Assembly: GCA_046160485.1 (NCBI GenBank)
Contig: JBJXGV010000071.1
Span: 1 to 64,000, forward strand
DNA length: 64,000 nucleotides
DNA from: JBJXGV01 sp046160485
Lineage (GTDB): Bacteria > Orphanbacterota > Orphanbacteria > JBJXGV01
Direction of reading: 5' to 3'
Positions 17,848-26,447 of the stretch are shown here, in pieces; the first letter of the stretch is position 1, and each line of letters starts with the position of its first letter. Position numbers and translations under genes: made by a program. The notes beneath the pieces are model-generated. The model was not told where the DNA came from, did no database searches, and was given only the letters and a program-made list of their open reading frames with translations.

Positions 17848-19100
17848 CGGCGCGCGTAGACGCCGTTCGCCGACGCGATGTGTACGGCGTTGCTCGTGGC
17901 GACGACGTTGATCGGATGCGTCTCCTGCGTCGGGTCGTCGATCGCGATACTGTGCTCGCCCCACGTGGCGCCGTAGTCCATCGAGTTGCGATAACCCATC
18001 GGATCGGCGGTCGTGAGCGTCTTCTGATCCACCGAAATGCGATAGATCACGTGGAAGAAACCGTCGGGCCCCACTGCGACCTCGGGGTGATTCGCGTAGA
18101 CGGTTGGGAGCGCGGTGACGGCTTGCGGTGCTTCCCACGTCGCACCGTTGTCGCGCGAGATCGTCGCGCGAATGTCGGACTTCGTCGCGTTCGGATACGG
18201 CTGCGACTGATTGTGATCGAGCGGCTCCTCCCAAAGAATGAGAACGCGCCCGTCGAGCACGCGCGGGCGCGGGCGGATCTGCGGATTCGTTCCGGGTCCG
18301 CTGACGTCGACCGGCGGCAGCCACGTCGCGCCGTTGTCGAGCGAACGGAGGTAACGCGCGCGGTGCCCCAGCGTGCCGAGGTCCGTGATCGCCGCGTACG
18401 CGATGTGAACGACGCCGTTCTCGACGGCGATTCCACCGGGCGACGGCGGCTCCGTGAGGCTCGCGTCGGGTGTCGCAACGACGCCGAACGACGCGCCGGC
18501 GTCGGTGCTGCGCCAGTAGTAGACCTTAAACGTTGCGTTCGGCGTAGAGCCCGCGCGTCCGACGAAGATGTGGAGATTGTCATCCTCGGCGTCCATTTGC
18601 ACGCGGTCCACCGGGTCGGCTGCGTAGCCGAGAAGCGCGACGGGCGCGGACCAGGTGAGTCCGTCGTCGGTCGAGCGCTGCACGCGCAACGCGCTCCCCG
18701 CGCGCGTCAACACATAGAGGTTCGAACCCTCGGCGGCGAGCGGCCCGTAGATCGGGAGCTGGCCCGCGCCGGCGATCGCCACGGGGTCCGACCAGCTCAC
18801 GCCTTCGTCCGTCGAAGAGCGATGCGCGATGGCGGAACCCGTGAAGCCGACCGCGTGAAGCCTGGTGCCCGCGGCGAGACGCAAGTCGTTCGCGAAGAGC
18901 CGCACCGGCGCGCTCCAAGCGGGCGGCACGATCACGACGTTATTCATCGAGCCGTCGTCGCAGCCGAACAGAGAGCACGCCGCAAGTATGATGAGCGCGC
19001 CCAGTCGCAGCCTGGCGGCAGCGCGCATCGCATCGTGGGCTCGCGTGCCGTCCGACGCGAGCGAGATACCGTTCGCCAAATCGATCGCCTTCACTGTCAC
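17835..19100 (-). CDS. BNR/sialidase-like beta-propeller lipoprotein
   Basis: The protein of about 421 residues has a hydrophobic segment ending in a lipobox (LIILAACSLFGC) and a six-bladed propeller. Six Asp-box (BNR) motifs of the SxDxGxTW type are visible: SSTDEGVSWS, RSTDDGLTWS, RSTDAGASFG, RSLDNGATWL, ISRDNGATWE and NSMDYGATWG. Such exo-alpha-sialidase-like proteins may bind or cleave glycans; catalytic Arg/Glu/Tyr residues cannot be assigned by eye. The GTG at 19100 overlaps the upstream stop as GTGA; an internal ATG at 19028 would give a more compact signal peptide and may be the real start. Confidence 0.8.
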   Translation of the reverse strand: MTVKAIDLANGISLASDGTRAHDAMRAAARLRLGALIILAACSLFGCDDGSMNNVVIVPPAWSAPVRLFANDLRLAAGTRLHAVGFTGSAIAHRSSTDEGVSWSDPVAIAGAGQLPIYGPLAAEGSNLYVLTRAGSALRVQRSTDDGLTWSAPVALLGYAADPVDRVQMDAEDDNLHIFVGRAGSTPNATFKVYYWRSTDAGASFGVVATPDASLTEPPSPGGIAVENGVVHIAYAAITDLGTLGHRARYLRSLDNGATWLPPVDVSGPGTNPQIRPRPRVLDGRVLILWEEPLDHNQSQPYPNATKSDIRATISRDNGATWEAPQAVTALPTVYANHPEVAVGPDGFFHVIYRISVDQKTLTTADPMGYRNSMDYGATWGEHSIAIDDPTQETHPINVVATSNAVHIASANGVYARRPLR

Positions 19101-20062
19101 TCCCTTTCGTTGGACGCGGCCATGGGCGCGCCGCGATAAACGTCCGTGCTGAGGTATCGGTATCCGGAGTCGATCATGAGAGTGGCGACGCTCGAGCTGG
19201 GCCCGAGTTCTTGAGCCACGCGGATCGCGGCGACGACGTTCGCGCCCGACGACGTGCCGGCGAAGATTCCCTCTTCGCGCGCCAATCGCCTAGCCATTTC
19301 CTTCGCCTCGTCGGTCGGGACGGCGTCGAGCGCGTTGACGAGTGCCCGGTCCCAAAGCGGCGGGATGAACCCGATGCCGATGCCTTCGATCTTGTGCGCG
19401 CCCGAGGGATTGCCCGCAAGCACCGCGGATTCCGCGGGCTCGACCGCGACGATTCGAATTCGATCGTTGTGCGCCCACAACGCGCGCGTGACGCCGTGGA
19501 GCGAGTGCGATGTGCCGACCGATTGCACGAACGCGCTCACCTCGCCTCCGGTCTGCCGCCAGATCTCTTCCCCGAGCGGAGCGTACCCCGCGGCAGCGTC
19601 GCGGTTACAGAGTTGATCGCAGTACCAATGGCGCGGGCGTTGGCTGATCTCGGCCGCGGTGCGGATCATCGACTGGAACAGCGCTTGGGTGAGCCTCTTG
19701 TCGTCGCTCGGCACGACGGTCACGTTCGCGCCGAACGCGCGCATCGTTTGCAGCTTCTCCTCGCTAAACGCATCGGATGAGACGATCTCGATCGCGTACC
19801 CGCGCGCCGCGCAGACGAGCGCGAGCGAAACGCCGGTCGATCCGCCCGTGTATTCGACGACGGTCCCGCCCGCAACGAGGCGTCCGCTCGCCTCGGCGCA
19901 CTCGATCGCGGCCTTCGCCATGCGGTCTTTCATGCTGCCGGTCGGATTCGCCCACTCGAGCTTCACCACGACGCGTCCCGCGCCCGGTGGCACGACCTTC
20001 CGAAGCTGCACGAGCGGCGTGTTGCCGATTGCGCCGAGCACGTTGTGAGTCGTCGCGGCCAT
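19097..20062 (-). CDS. cysteine synthase-family PLP enzyme
   Basis: This 321-residue fold-type II PLP enzyme resembles CysK/CysM: IGNTPLVQLRKV at the start, the PLP lysine K45 in NPTGSMKDRMA, the phosphate-binding TGGSTGVS and GTSSGANVVAAI near the C-terminus. It should catalyse beta-replacement on O-acetyl- or O-phosphoserine, or the related cleavage of cystathionine; substrate cannot be read from the sequence. Its ATG directly follows the stop of the DUF488 gene and its stop overlaps the next start by 4 bp, so it lies in the middle of an operon. Confidence 0.88.
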   Translation of the reverse strand: MAATTHNVLGAIGNTPLVQLRKVVPPGAGRVVVKLEWANPTGSMKDRMAKAAIECAEASGRLVAGGTVVEYTGGSTGVSLALVCAARGYAIEIVSSDAFSEEKLQTMRAFGANVTVVPSDDKRLTQALFQSMIRTAAEISQRPRHWYCDQLCNRDAAAGYAPLGEEIWRQTGGEVSAFVQSVGTSHSLHGVTRALWAHNDRIRIVAVEPAESAVLAGNPSGAHKIEGIGIGFIPPLWDRALVNALDAVPTDEAKEMARRLAREEGIFAGTSSGANVVAAIRVAQELGPSSSVATLMIDSGYRYLSTDVYRGAPMAASNERE

Positions 20063-20449
20063 CTACTCGAGCCTCGCTCCGTTCTCGACGAGAAGTTTTC
20101 TCAAGATCGATCGGTGACAGCGGTTTTCGTGTTCACAGTAGCAGCCGACGGAAAAGTTCGTTGAGTGCGAGAGCGCGGCAAGGAGCGCGAGGTCGTGCTG
20201 CGCCGCGGGCGCCGACATCTCGGCCGCGTACTTCCGCGCGAACGCCGCCCACTGCGCGGGCGTCTTCGCCGCGAGGCCGAGCTTCATCGCCGGCAGGCTC
20301 GGCGCGAGGTTCGGGAACCACACGTCGTACCAGTTCTGCGCCGCGAACTGCGTCTTCGGCACGCCGCGCGGCGGGCGGCGGACGGTGCCGATGCGAATGC
20401 CCTCGCCCGGCGCGCGCGGCGAGCCGAGGCGCACGATCCGCACGCTCAT
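20063..20449 (-). CDS. DUF488 family protein
   Basis: This 128-residue protein matches the DUF488/YeaO type: RIGTVRRPPRGVPK near the start, YDVWFPNLAPS in the middle and the conserved C-terminal VGCYCEHENRCHRSIL with its Cys/His cluster. Function is unknown; the Cys-x-Cys and Cys-His residues could bind metal. The ATG overlaps the stop of a 25-codon upstream ORF as ATGA, and the stop abuts the ATG of the cysteine synthase-like gene, so reinitiation is likely along this message. Confidence 0.85.
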   Translation of the reverse strand: MSVRIVRLGSPRAPGEGIRIGTVRRPPRGVPKTQFAAQNWYDVWFPNLAPSLPAMKLGLAAKTPAQWAAFARKYAAEMSAPAAQHDLALLAALSHSTNFSVGCYCEHENRCHRSILRKLLVENGARLE

Positions 20450-20523
20450 CGCGGCGCCTCGGCCATCACCCGCTCGGTGCCGCGGCCGCAGGTGCTGCCG
20501 AAGATCTCGATGCGATCAGACAC
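20446..20523 (-). CDS. 25-residue upstream ORF or leader peptide
   Basis: A GTG at 20523 opens SDRIEIFGSTCGRGTERVMA and ends five residues later (25 residues in all) at a TGA that overlaps the DUF488 start as ATGA. GGAGGAGGTGA precedes the GTG at good spacing and overlaps the stop of the TolB-like gene. This ribosome site is stronger than anything directly before the DUF488 ATG, so the short ORF may load ribosomes for it by coupling. It is not a recognised family. Confidence 0.45.
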   Translation of the reverse strand: MSDRIEIFGSTCGRGTERVMAEAPR

Positions 20524-20529
20524 GATACG

Positions 20530-21450
20530 TCACCTCCTCCAGCTTGCTTCCAAGTCGCGCTTGTCGCTTCCGACAAGCAACGTCGGCTGGCCGTCGCCCG
20601 CCACCGGCACGGCGAAGATATCGACGTTTCCCTTATCGCCGCTCTCCACGCTGGCCGTGTAGACGATCCAGCGCCCATCGGGAGACCATCGCGGATACCA
20701 GTTGTGACCCTCGGCCAAAATCGTTCGCCGCCCGGCGCCATCGATGCCGACGATCACCAACGCCGCGGCGCTCCCGTCGTCCGAGTAGAACGCGATGAGC
20801 TTGCCGTCGGGCGAGAATGATGGCGAGCCATTGTAGACGCCCTTCTCGGCGTCGTTCGTGATGCGCCGCTCGTTTTTGCCGTCGCTGTCCGCAACGAAGA
20901 TGTCCGCTCCGTTCTCCGCCACCTTACGCGAGAAGACGATCAGCTTGCCGTCGCTCGCCCACGCGGCGCCCTCCGATGTGCTGAGCGATGTCGCGACGAG
21001 CCGGCGTTGGTCCGAGCCGTCGGGGTTCATGCGGTAGATGTGCGGCGCGCGCTCGAGGTCGCCCTCTTCTTTCCGCCACGACGTGAAGAGTATCGTCTCG
21101 CCGTCGGGCGACCAAGCCGGCAGGTAGTCGGGCTCGGCATCGGTCGTGAGCTGCACGGGGTTCGATCCGTCAGCCGACATGACCCAGATGTCGAGGTTGC
21201 CCGTGCGGCGGCTCTGAAAGACGACCCGGGTTCCCTCGCTCGACCAGATCGGCCAGTTGTCGCTCGAGTCGTGGTCGGTCAGGTTGGTCCATTCCTCTGC
21301 GCCCGCTCGCCGCAAGTAGATCTCTCCGTCGCCGTCGCGCGCCGAGGTGAAGAGAAGGTCCGCTGCCTCCGGTCTCCAAGGCGGCGCTTCTTTCGCGACG
21401 CACCCGGATAGGCCGAGCAAGATCAGGCAAGACGCGATCATCGCGCGCAT
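20530..21450 (-). CDS. TolB/WD40-like beta-propeller lipoprotein
   Basis: A lipoprotein signal (MIASCLILLGLSGC) precedes six PD40/TolB-type blades, for example LLFTSARDGDGEIYL, PAWSPDGETILFTSW and FSPDGKLIAFYSDDGS. Such propellers usually act as periplasmic interaction platforms. The gene is separated by only 3 bp from the DUF4386 gene upstream, and its stop codon overlaps the ribosome site of the next short ORF, so the whole block from 22.2 to 17.8 kb is probably one transcript. Confidence 0.85.
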   Translation of the reverse strand: MRAMIASCLILLGLSGCVAKEAPPWRPEAADLLFTSARDGDGEIYLRRAGAEEWTNLTDHDSSDNWPIWSSEGTRVVFQSRRTGNLDIWVMSADGSNPVQLTTDAEPDYLPAWSPDGETILFTSWRKEEGDLERAPHIYRMNPDGSDQRRLVATSLSTSEGAAWASDGKLIVFSRKVAENGADIFVADSDGKNERRITNDAEKGVYNGSPSFSPDGKLIAFYSDDGSAAALVIVGIDGAGRRTILAEGHNWYPRWSPDGRWIVYTASVESGDKGNVDIFAVPVAGDGQPTLLVGSDKRDLEASWRR

Positions 21451-21453
21451 CGT

Positions 21454-22176
21454 CTACGCGCCCACTCGCTGATTCCACGTTTCCGTGCACACGCCCTTCA
21501 GCAGAAGCCACAGGCAGAGCGACGCCTCTCCGACGAATGCGGGAACGAGAATCGCAGGGAACAGCTGGCTCGACAACGCGGGCGCCAGGATCAGCGCGAA
21601 GCTATTCACGAGGTATGCGATGCCGGCGATCTGCATCAGAATGCCGATCGCCTTCGGGAAATAGCCCGACTTGAAGATCAGATAGCCGAGGACGATGCAC
21701 TCGCAGCCGAAAAAGATCAGCCCAACACCGAAGCCGAAGCCGTGCGATCTGGCGGCTAGCATCGCCATCGCGTGGAGTTGTTCCGGCTCGAATGCGGTGA
21801 GGTACGCGGCCTTCCCGAGCGGAAACGTCGCCGCGACGAGATTCAGCGCGGCAACGGCTTCGACCGCGATCGACACGAGGTTGAAGCACACCGCCAGCAA
21901 CGCGAGGTCTCGGCCGGCCGGACGCAGCAAGATGTAGAGGATCACCGTGAGTGCGACGGCGGAGACGAGCAGGACGAGTTCGGCGGCGATGCCGAAGCGC
22001 CAGAGCGACTCCATCGAGCGGATGTTGGCGGCGGTGGCGGCCGCGTCGCCCGAGACGATGATCTTGCTCCGGATGAACATCTCGCCGTAAAGGCCGATCG
22101 CGATGATGAGCAGATAGAGCGCGCCGCCGATTCTCGCGAGCGCGCGCGGCGAGATTTCCGCGTGCTGTTCTGCCAT
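21454..22176 (-). CDS. DUF4386 multi-pass membrane protein
   Basis: This 240-residue integral membrane protein has about seven hydrophobic helices. It matches DUF4386: ARIGGALYLLIIAIGLYGEM at the start, SMESLWRFGIAAELVLLV, and SHGFGFGVGLIFFGCECIVL with the conserved His and Cys. The start at 22176 is chosen because GGGAG lies five bases upstream; an in-frame upstream start would add 18 poorly conserved residues. Function is unknown. Confidence 0.85.
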   Translation of the reverse strand: MAEQHAEISPRALARIGGALYLLIIAIGLYGEMFIRSKIIVSGDAAATAANIRSMESLWRFGIAAELVLLVSAVALTVILYILLRPAGRDLALLAVCFNLVSIAVEAVAALNLVAATFPLGKAAYLTAFEPEQLHAMAMLAARSHGFGFGVGLIFFGCECIVLGYLIFKSGYFPKAIGILMQIAGIAYLVNSFALILAPALSSQLFPAILVPAFVGEASLCLWLLLKGVCTETWNQRVGA

Positions 22177-22256
22177 CTCAACTCCCTCTCGGCACATCGA
22201 GGCGCCGCCGGTGAGAATCGCCAGCTCCAAACCCGCGATGCGATGCAGTCAACTTA

Positions 22257-22631
22257 TCAGCTTCGATCCCGGTAGAACTGCAGCCCGTTTCCATCCGGAT
22301 CGCGCACGTGAAACTCACGCGTGCCCCACGGTGTGTCCGCCACCGGTTTGATGTCTTTCGTCACGCCGGCGTCGAGGAACTCGCGATGGAGCCCGTCGAC
22401 ATCCGCGACGACGAAGCGAAACGTCGGACGGTCGCCGTCGACATCCATCTCCGCGGCGGCGTGCCATTGCAAGTGCAGCTCCGCGCCGTCGCGCCGAATG
22501 CCCGCGTAGCGCGGCATCTCCGGCGGCCCGCCGAAGACGCGCACGAATCCCAACTGCTCATAGAATTGAATCGACGCCGCAACATCGCGCGACATCAGAA
22601 CCGGCTGCACGGAATCGATGCGTGGCCGCAT
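22257..22631 (-). CDS. VOC (glyoxalase/bleomycin resistance) family protein
   Basis: This 124-residue single VOC module begins IDSVQPVLMSRDVAASIQFY with the typical first beta-alpha unit and ends with the metal-site strand FHVRDPDGNGLQFYRD. It resembles bleomycin-resistance-type proteins rather than glyoxalase I. The ATG has GAGGAG four bases upstream and lies inside the end of the glycosylase gene (37 bp overlap), so the two are coupled. Confidence 0.85.
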   Translation of the reverse strand: MRPRIDSVQPVLMSRDVAASIQFYEQLGFVRVFGGPPEMPRYAGIRRDGAELHLQWHAAAEMDVDGDRPTFRFVVADVDGLHREFLDAGVTKDIKPVADTPWGTREFHVRDPDGNGLQFYRDRS

Positions 22632-23149
22632 GGCTCTCCTCTGAGTTGTTTCGGGCGTTCGATCGCCCGCCATTCGCGAAGCTTCTCGGCGCGCGAAATA
22701 CTGGCGTTCGCCGGGCTCGTGGACGGAAGCCGCACGTGCTCGAGCGCCAGCGCCTCACGAAGATGCGGCTGCACGTGCCGGAGGTAGAGCGCCGCCGCCT
22801 TGGCTCCATTGAAGCACACTCGCCGGATCCGCGGCTGCCTGGCGAAGAAGCGCTTGAAATCGTTGGGCACGATCGTCGACATGTCGATGTCCGAGTCGAG
22901 ACTGCTCGCGCGAGTGCACGACTTCAGCACGTCCCACACCGCGACCCCGTGAACCTCGAGCGATGCAACGCGAGCGGAGTAGTCGCTCGACGCGTCGAAC
23001 CCAAAGATCTCGGCCGCGATTTTCCAAAAGGCGTTCTGCGGGTGCGCATAGTATTGCCGCTCCCGAAGCGACACTCTCCCCGGCATCGTCCCGAGAACGA
23101 GCACCCACGCGTCCCGGCTCGCGATCGGCGGCAAGCTGTGGCAGCGCAT
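22595..23149 (-). CDS. DNA-deoxyinosine glycosylase (UDG superfamily, family 6)
   Basis: This 184-residue protein matches the hypoxanthine-DNA glycosylase branch of the uracil-DNA glycosylase fold: VLGTMPGRVSLRERQYYAHP followed by QNAFWKI, a central VAVWDVLKSC with the strand carrying SDIDMSTIVPNDF, and RVCFNGAKAAALY near the C-terminus. It should remove deaminated adenine (hypoxanthine) from DNA in base-excision repair. It precedes a VOC gene with which it overlaps and follows a flavoprotein gene by 18 bp. Confidence 0.85.
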   Translation of the reverse strand: MRCHSLPPIASRDAWVLVLGTMPGRVSLRERQYYAHPQNAFWKIAAEIFGFDASSDYSARVASLEVHGVAVWDVLKSCTRASSLDSDIDMSTIVPNDFKRFFARQPRIRRVCFNGAKAAALYLRHVQPHLREALALEHVRLPSTSPANASISRAEKLREWRAIERPKQLRGEPCGHASIPCSRF

Positions 23150-23167
23150 CCGCGCCTCCTCGAGAGG

Positions 23168-24301
23168 CTAGAGTCCGAACCAGCGCGCGCGGCGACTGGC
23201 GCCGAAGTGTTGCTTCTCGCCGACGAGCGCGACGGAGGGTTCGACGAAACTTCCCGTCGGCTTCGGTCCCGAAAGAAAGTCCACGTCCACACGCGCGACC
23301 TCTCCCGCCCCAAACTCGATGTAGCACGCGGCCGCTCCGGTGTAAGGCGCAGGCTCATCGCCACCCTCGATCTGCGCAATCAACGACGCCGCGACGACGC
23401 GCGCCGCGCCTTCGGCGAACACGCCCGCCTTCGCCGTCCCGACGCTCGTCACATCGCCGACCGCATATACGCCGGGAAAGCGCGTGATGAGGTTCTTCGG
23501 GCTGACAGGGATCCACCCGTTCTCGGTCATGCCGCTCGACGCGACCACCTCCGGGACGCGGTGCTTCGGGATGCCGAGGAACAGGTCGTAAGGCATCTCG
23601 CTCGCATCGTCGAGAATCGCGACGCGGCGCGCCGGATCGAGCGCGCTCACGCGACGATTGGGGACGAACGTGATCCCGCGCTCGGCGAACGCGACGAGCA
23701 GCGCGCGCGACGTCGCGGGCGACGGAGGGATCGGCGCGCCGAACGGCATCACGAGGCTGATCGTGCAGGCGTCGCGCACACCCGCGCGCGTGAGATGGTC
23801 GTGCAAAAGCAGCGCGGCTTCGCTCGGCGCGGGCGGACACTTAAACGGCGCCGCCGCGACGCCGACGATCGCGTGGCCCTTCGTGAACGTGGGCAGCACC
23901 TCCCGCAAGCGCTCCGCGCCGGCGAACGAATAGAACTCGTTGCCGCCTTCGACAAGCCCCGGTGTTGCGGCGAAGTCGTAGTCGGCGCCTAGCGCGACCA
24001 CCAGCGCGTCGGCCTCATACGTCCGCGCATTCGTCGTCACGTGCCGCGCCACCGGGTCGATCGCGGTGACGGTTTCCTGCCGAAAGACCACGCCCGGCTT
24101 CGCGATGCTGCTGTAGGGGATTCGTACCGCGTCGGACTTCTTGCGGCCGAACATCACGTCGAGCTTCGAAAAGCCGAAGAAGAACGAGTCGTGCTTGTCG
24201 ATCAGCGTGAGATCGAGTCGATCCCCGAGCGCGTCCGACAGAATCGTGCTGAGTTCGAGACCGCCGAACCCTGCGCCGAGGACAACTGCCTTTAGCTTCA
24301 C
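23168..24301 (-). CDS. sulfide:quinone reductase-like FAD-dependent oxidoreductase
   Basis: The N-terminal dinucleotide-binding motif VLGAGFGGLELST, ADALVVALGADYDF and the second FAD motif (FPGVYAVGDVTSV) show a two-Rossmann flavoprotein. The layout and the motif FKCPPAPSEAALLLHDHL are those of SQR-type and NDH-2-related enzymes; the Cys in that motif corresponds to one of the catalytic cysteines of SQR. The GTG at 24301 has AAGGAG seven bases upstream; the frame also contains an ATG six codons earlier that overlaps the ribosome site. Confidence 0.8.
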   Translation of the reverse strand: MKLKAVVLGAGFGGLELSTILSDALGDRLDLTLIDKHDSFFFGFSKLDVMFGRKKSDAVRIPYSSIAKPGVVFRQETVTAIDPVARHVTTNARTYEADALVVALGADYDFAATPGLVEGGNEFYSFAGAERLREVLPTFTKGHAIVGVAAAPFKCPPAPSEAALLLHDHLTRAGVRDACTISLVMPFGAPIPPSPATSRALLVAFAERGITFVPNRRVSALDPARRVAILDDASEMPYDLFLGIPKHRVPEVVASSGMTENGWIPVSPKNLITRFPGVYAVGDVTSVGTAKAGVFAEGAARVVAASLIAQIEGGDEPAPYTGAAACYIEFGAGEVARVDVDFLSGPKPTGSFVEPSVALVGEKQHFGASRRARWFGL

Positions 24302-24387
24302 CGCAGATCTCCTTTTCATTTCGCGATTGACGCGAGCGGGTTTTCGTTGGCTAGAGCCTTCATTGAGCCATCAAAAATCCAGAAGCG

Positions 24388-24750
24388 CTAGGTGCCCGTC
24401 GAAGTGTCTTGCCCGATCCACAACCGATTTCCGTCCGGATCGTCGATGCGAAACTCGGTCATGCCGTAGAACGTGACTTCCAAATCGGGGACATCCAATC
24501 CGTTCTTGCGCACCTGCGCGTGATACTCGGCGATGTCGTCGGGATACAGGTAGATCACGCAATGGCGACGGAGCCCAGCGTGCGCGTTGATCGACTCGTC
24601 CACCATCAGGCGGCACTCACCAAAGCACAGCATCGCCCAATGCCACGCATCGTTTCGCTTCTCGATGCTGAAGCCGAGCTTCTGATAGAACCCGACGCTC
24701 GCGGGCATGCTGCTCACCGGCAGCATCGGAATCAGGCGCGTCATCTTCAT
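24388..24750 (-). CDS. VOC family protein (second copy in this block)
   Basis: This 120-residue VOC module begins MTRLIPMLPVSSMPASVGFY and ends EFRIDDPDGNRLWIGQD. The pattern EKRNDAWHWAMLCFGECRLM fits the bleomycin-resistance group. It is unlike the copy at 22257 beyond the fold. Substrate is unknown. It stands between the flavoprotein gene and a DUF1801 gene, all on the minus strand. Confidence 0.82.
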   Translation of the reverse strand: MKMTRLIPMLPVSSMPASVGFYQKLGFSIEKRNDAWHWAMLCFGECRLMVDESINAHAGLRRHCVIYLYPDDIAEYHAQVRKNGLDVPDLEVTFYGMTEFRIDDPDGNRLWIGQDTSTGT

Positions 24751-24887
24751 CGGAGCCTCGCGGGGTGATGGGCATCCATGTCTGCCAGGATGAAGTTACC
24801 AGAAGCCGTCGTCTTTGCGTGCGCGCACGGTGCGGAGCGAGTACTCCGCGATCGTCGTCGGACGCTTGCTTGCCATGTCGTTGCCGA

Positions 24888-25292
24888 TCAGCCGCGGGCG
24901 GCCGACGTGTTCAGCGCCACGGCGGCGCGAATGAGAGCCTTCAGCGCCTTCTCGTCGAGCTTCTCGCCTTCGCTGATGTCGATCGCGCGCCGGACATTGC
25001 CTTCGAGACTGGAATTGAAAAGGTTCGAAGGGTCCGGAAGCGACGCGCCCTTCGCGAAGGTCATTTTCACGACCTTCTTGTACGACTCGCCGGTGCAGAT
25101 CAACCCGTCGTGCGACCAGACGGGATTCTCCCACTTCCACTCCTCGGTCACCTCGGGATCCGCCGCCTTGATCACAGCGCGGATTCGCGAGAGCATCTCG
25201 CCTCTCCAATCGCCCAACTCCGCGATTCTCGCGTCGATGAGCTTCGACGCCGACTCGCTTCCCTTCGATTGGCTCCTCTTCTTCGTGCTCAT
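24888..25292 (-). CDS. DUF1801 family protein
   Basis: This 134-residue protein follows the DUF1801 pattern: KLIDARIAELGDWRGEMLSR, then ADPEVTEEWKWENPVWSHDG, KKVVKMTFAKGASLPDPSNL and a C-terminal KALIRAAVALNTS. The family shares a small alpha/beta fold with unknown function. The ATG at 25292 has GAGAGG eight bases upstream; the frame extends further upstream only as low-quality sequence. Confidence 0.82.
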   Translation of the reverse strand: MSTKKRSQSKGSESASKLIDARIAELGDWRGEMLSRIRAVIKAADPEVTEEWKWENPVWSHDGLICTGESYKKVVKMTFAKGASLPDPSNLFNSSLEGNVRRAIDISEGEKLDEKALKALIRAAVALNTSAARG

Positions 25293-25568
25293 GCTATCTA
25301 CCTCTCGACCAACTTGACACGGCGGTTTTCCGTTCGCCCGGCGTCGCTCTTGTTCGTGCGGGCAGGAGAGAGTGGAGCGACGCCATGCCCAGCAAGTCGC
25401 TCCGGCGCGATCTTGTAATCGTTGACGAGCGCCGCACCAACCTCCGCGGCACGGTCCTTCGAGAGTTGCAAGTTGTGCCGAAAATGACCCGTGCCAGATG
25501 TGGCGCATTTTTCTCCCCGTGATGGAAAGCGGAGCGCCGCAAGTGCCGCACGGACTCTGTACCAACAA

Positions 25569-26060
25569 TCACTTCTTCTTTGGGCTGGGCACGTGTTGGT
25601 CGATCAGGATTGGGTTCCCATCGGGATCCATCAGCATGATGCTCGCCGGTCCCGACGTCGTCTCGTCCGCCTCTGGCGCCGGTGCGAGGCCGCGGCTCTT
25701 GAGAGTCTTCTGGATGTCCCGGACGTCGTCGAAGTCCGGCAGTGTGTTGGCAGAACGGTCCCAGCCTGGATTGAACGTCATGAGGTTCTTTTCGAACATC
25801 CCCTGAAAGAGCCCGATGGTCGATGTGTCGTTCTGGAGGATCAGCCAGTTTTGCTTCTGGTCTCCGCCAAACACGCGAAAACCGAGCTTCTCGTAGAACG
25901 CGCGCGACGCGCTGATGTCCTTCACCGCAAGGCTCACCGAAAAGTTGCCGAGCCGAAGCGGTGGCTCTTCCGATGCCTGGCTGGCGGGCGGGTCGATGAT
26001 CCGAGCCGTAACGAGCCCGGCCAAGTAGAGCGCAAGCATTCCGATGATGGACCGCGTCAT
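25569..26060 (-). CDS. exported or membrane-tethered VOC family protein
   Basis: This 163-residue protein has an N-terminal hydrophobic segment (SIIGMLALYLAGLVTARII), then one VOC module: FSVSLAVKDISASRAFYEKL, GLFQGMFEKNLMTFNPGWD and a final MLMDPDGNPILIDQHV. An export signal on a VOC protein is unusual but not unique. AAGGAG lies six bases before the ATG. It is the first gene of the minus-strand block and is divergent from the exported-protein operon at 26448. Confidence 0.82.
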   Translation of the reverse strand: MTRSIIGMLALYLAGLVTARIIDPPASQASEEPPLRLGNFSVSLAVKDISASRAFYEKLGFRVFGGDQKQNWLILQNDTSTIGLFQGMFEKNLMTFNPGWDRSANTLPDFDDVRDIQKTLKSRGLAPAPEADETTSGPASIMLMDPDGNPILIDQHVPSPKKK

Positions 26061-26447
26061 GGATTTCTCCTTCTCGCGTGCCGGGGATAGACCAGCACTT
26101 GGAATGCGCCGAGGCGCGTGATCTGTCGGCGGAACGGTCGCGACCACCGGCGCGCGGGTTGCGACCACTGCCCCGCGAGCTGGCTCCAGTTTCCTTTGGA
26201 GCATTCTATTTCGACTGTGACAGCAGCTCAATCACGTTCCCCGCTTGAGGAGCGTGCCTCGAAACAGACAATCCTGCCGATTCTTGGAGGTTTCGGGCGC
26301 TCGCGCCGCTGGCTCGCTGTGTTTTGTCCCGATCGTGCCTCTGGGCGCACGTTGGGTGACGGAACCCAGGGGCAAATGTCGTTCTCCCTGATAGAGCGCG
26401 TGAACCACAGTGCGCACGATGTCATCCGAATCGAAAGGGGAAACCAG
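26061..26447. other. divergent intergenic region
   Basis: This 387-bp region separates the VOC gene (minus) from the exported-protein operon (plus). It is less G+C-rich than the surroundings and must hold both promoters. A small inverted repeat CTCCA/TGGAG lies near 26190; no gene or clear promoter hexamers were recognised. Confidence 0.5.

Noticed and set aside
22257..26060. The three VOC genes as a tandem duplication
   Set aside because: The proteins share only the fold; they differ in length, signal sequence and motifs, so recent duplication is not supported.
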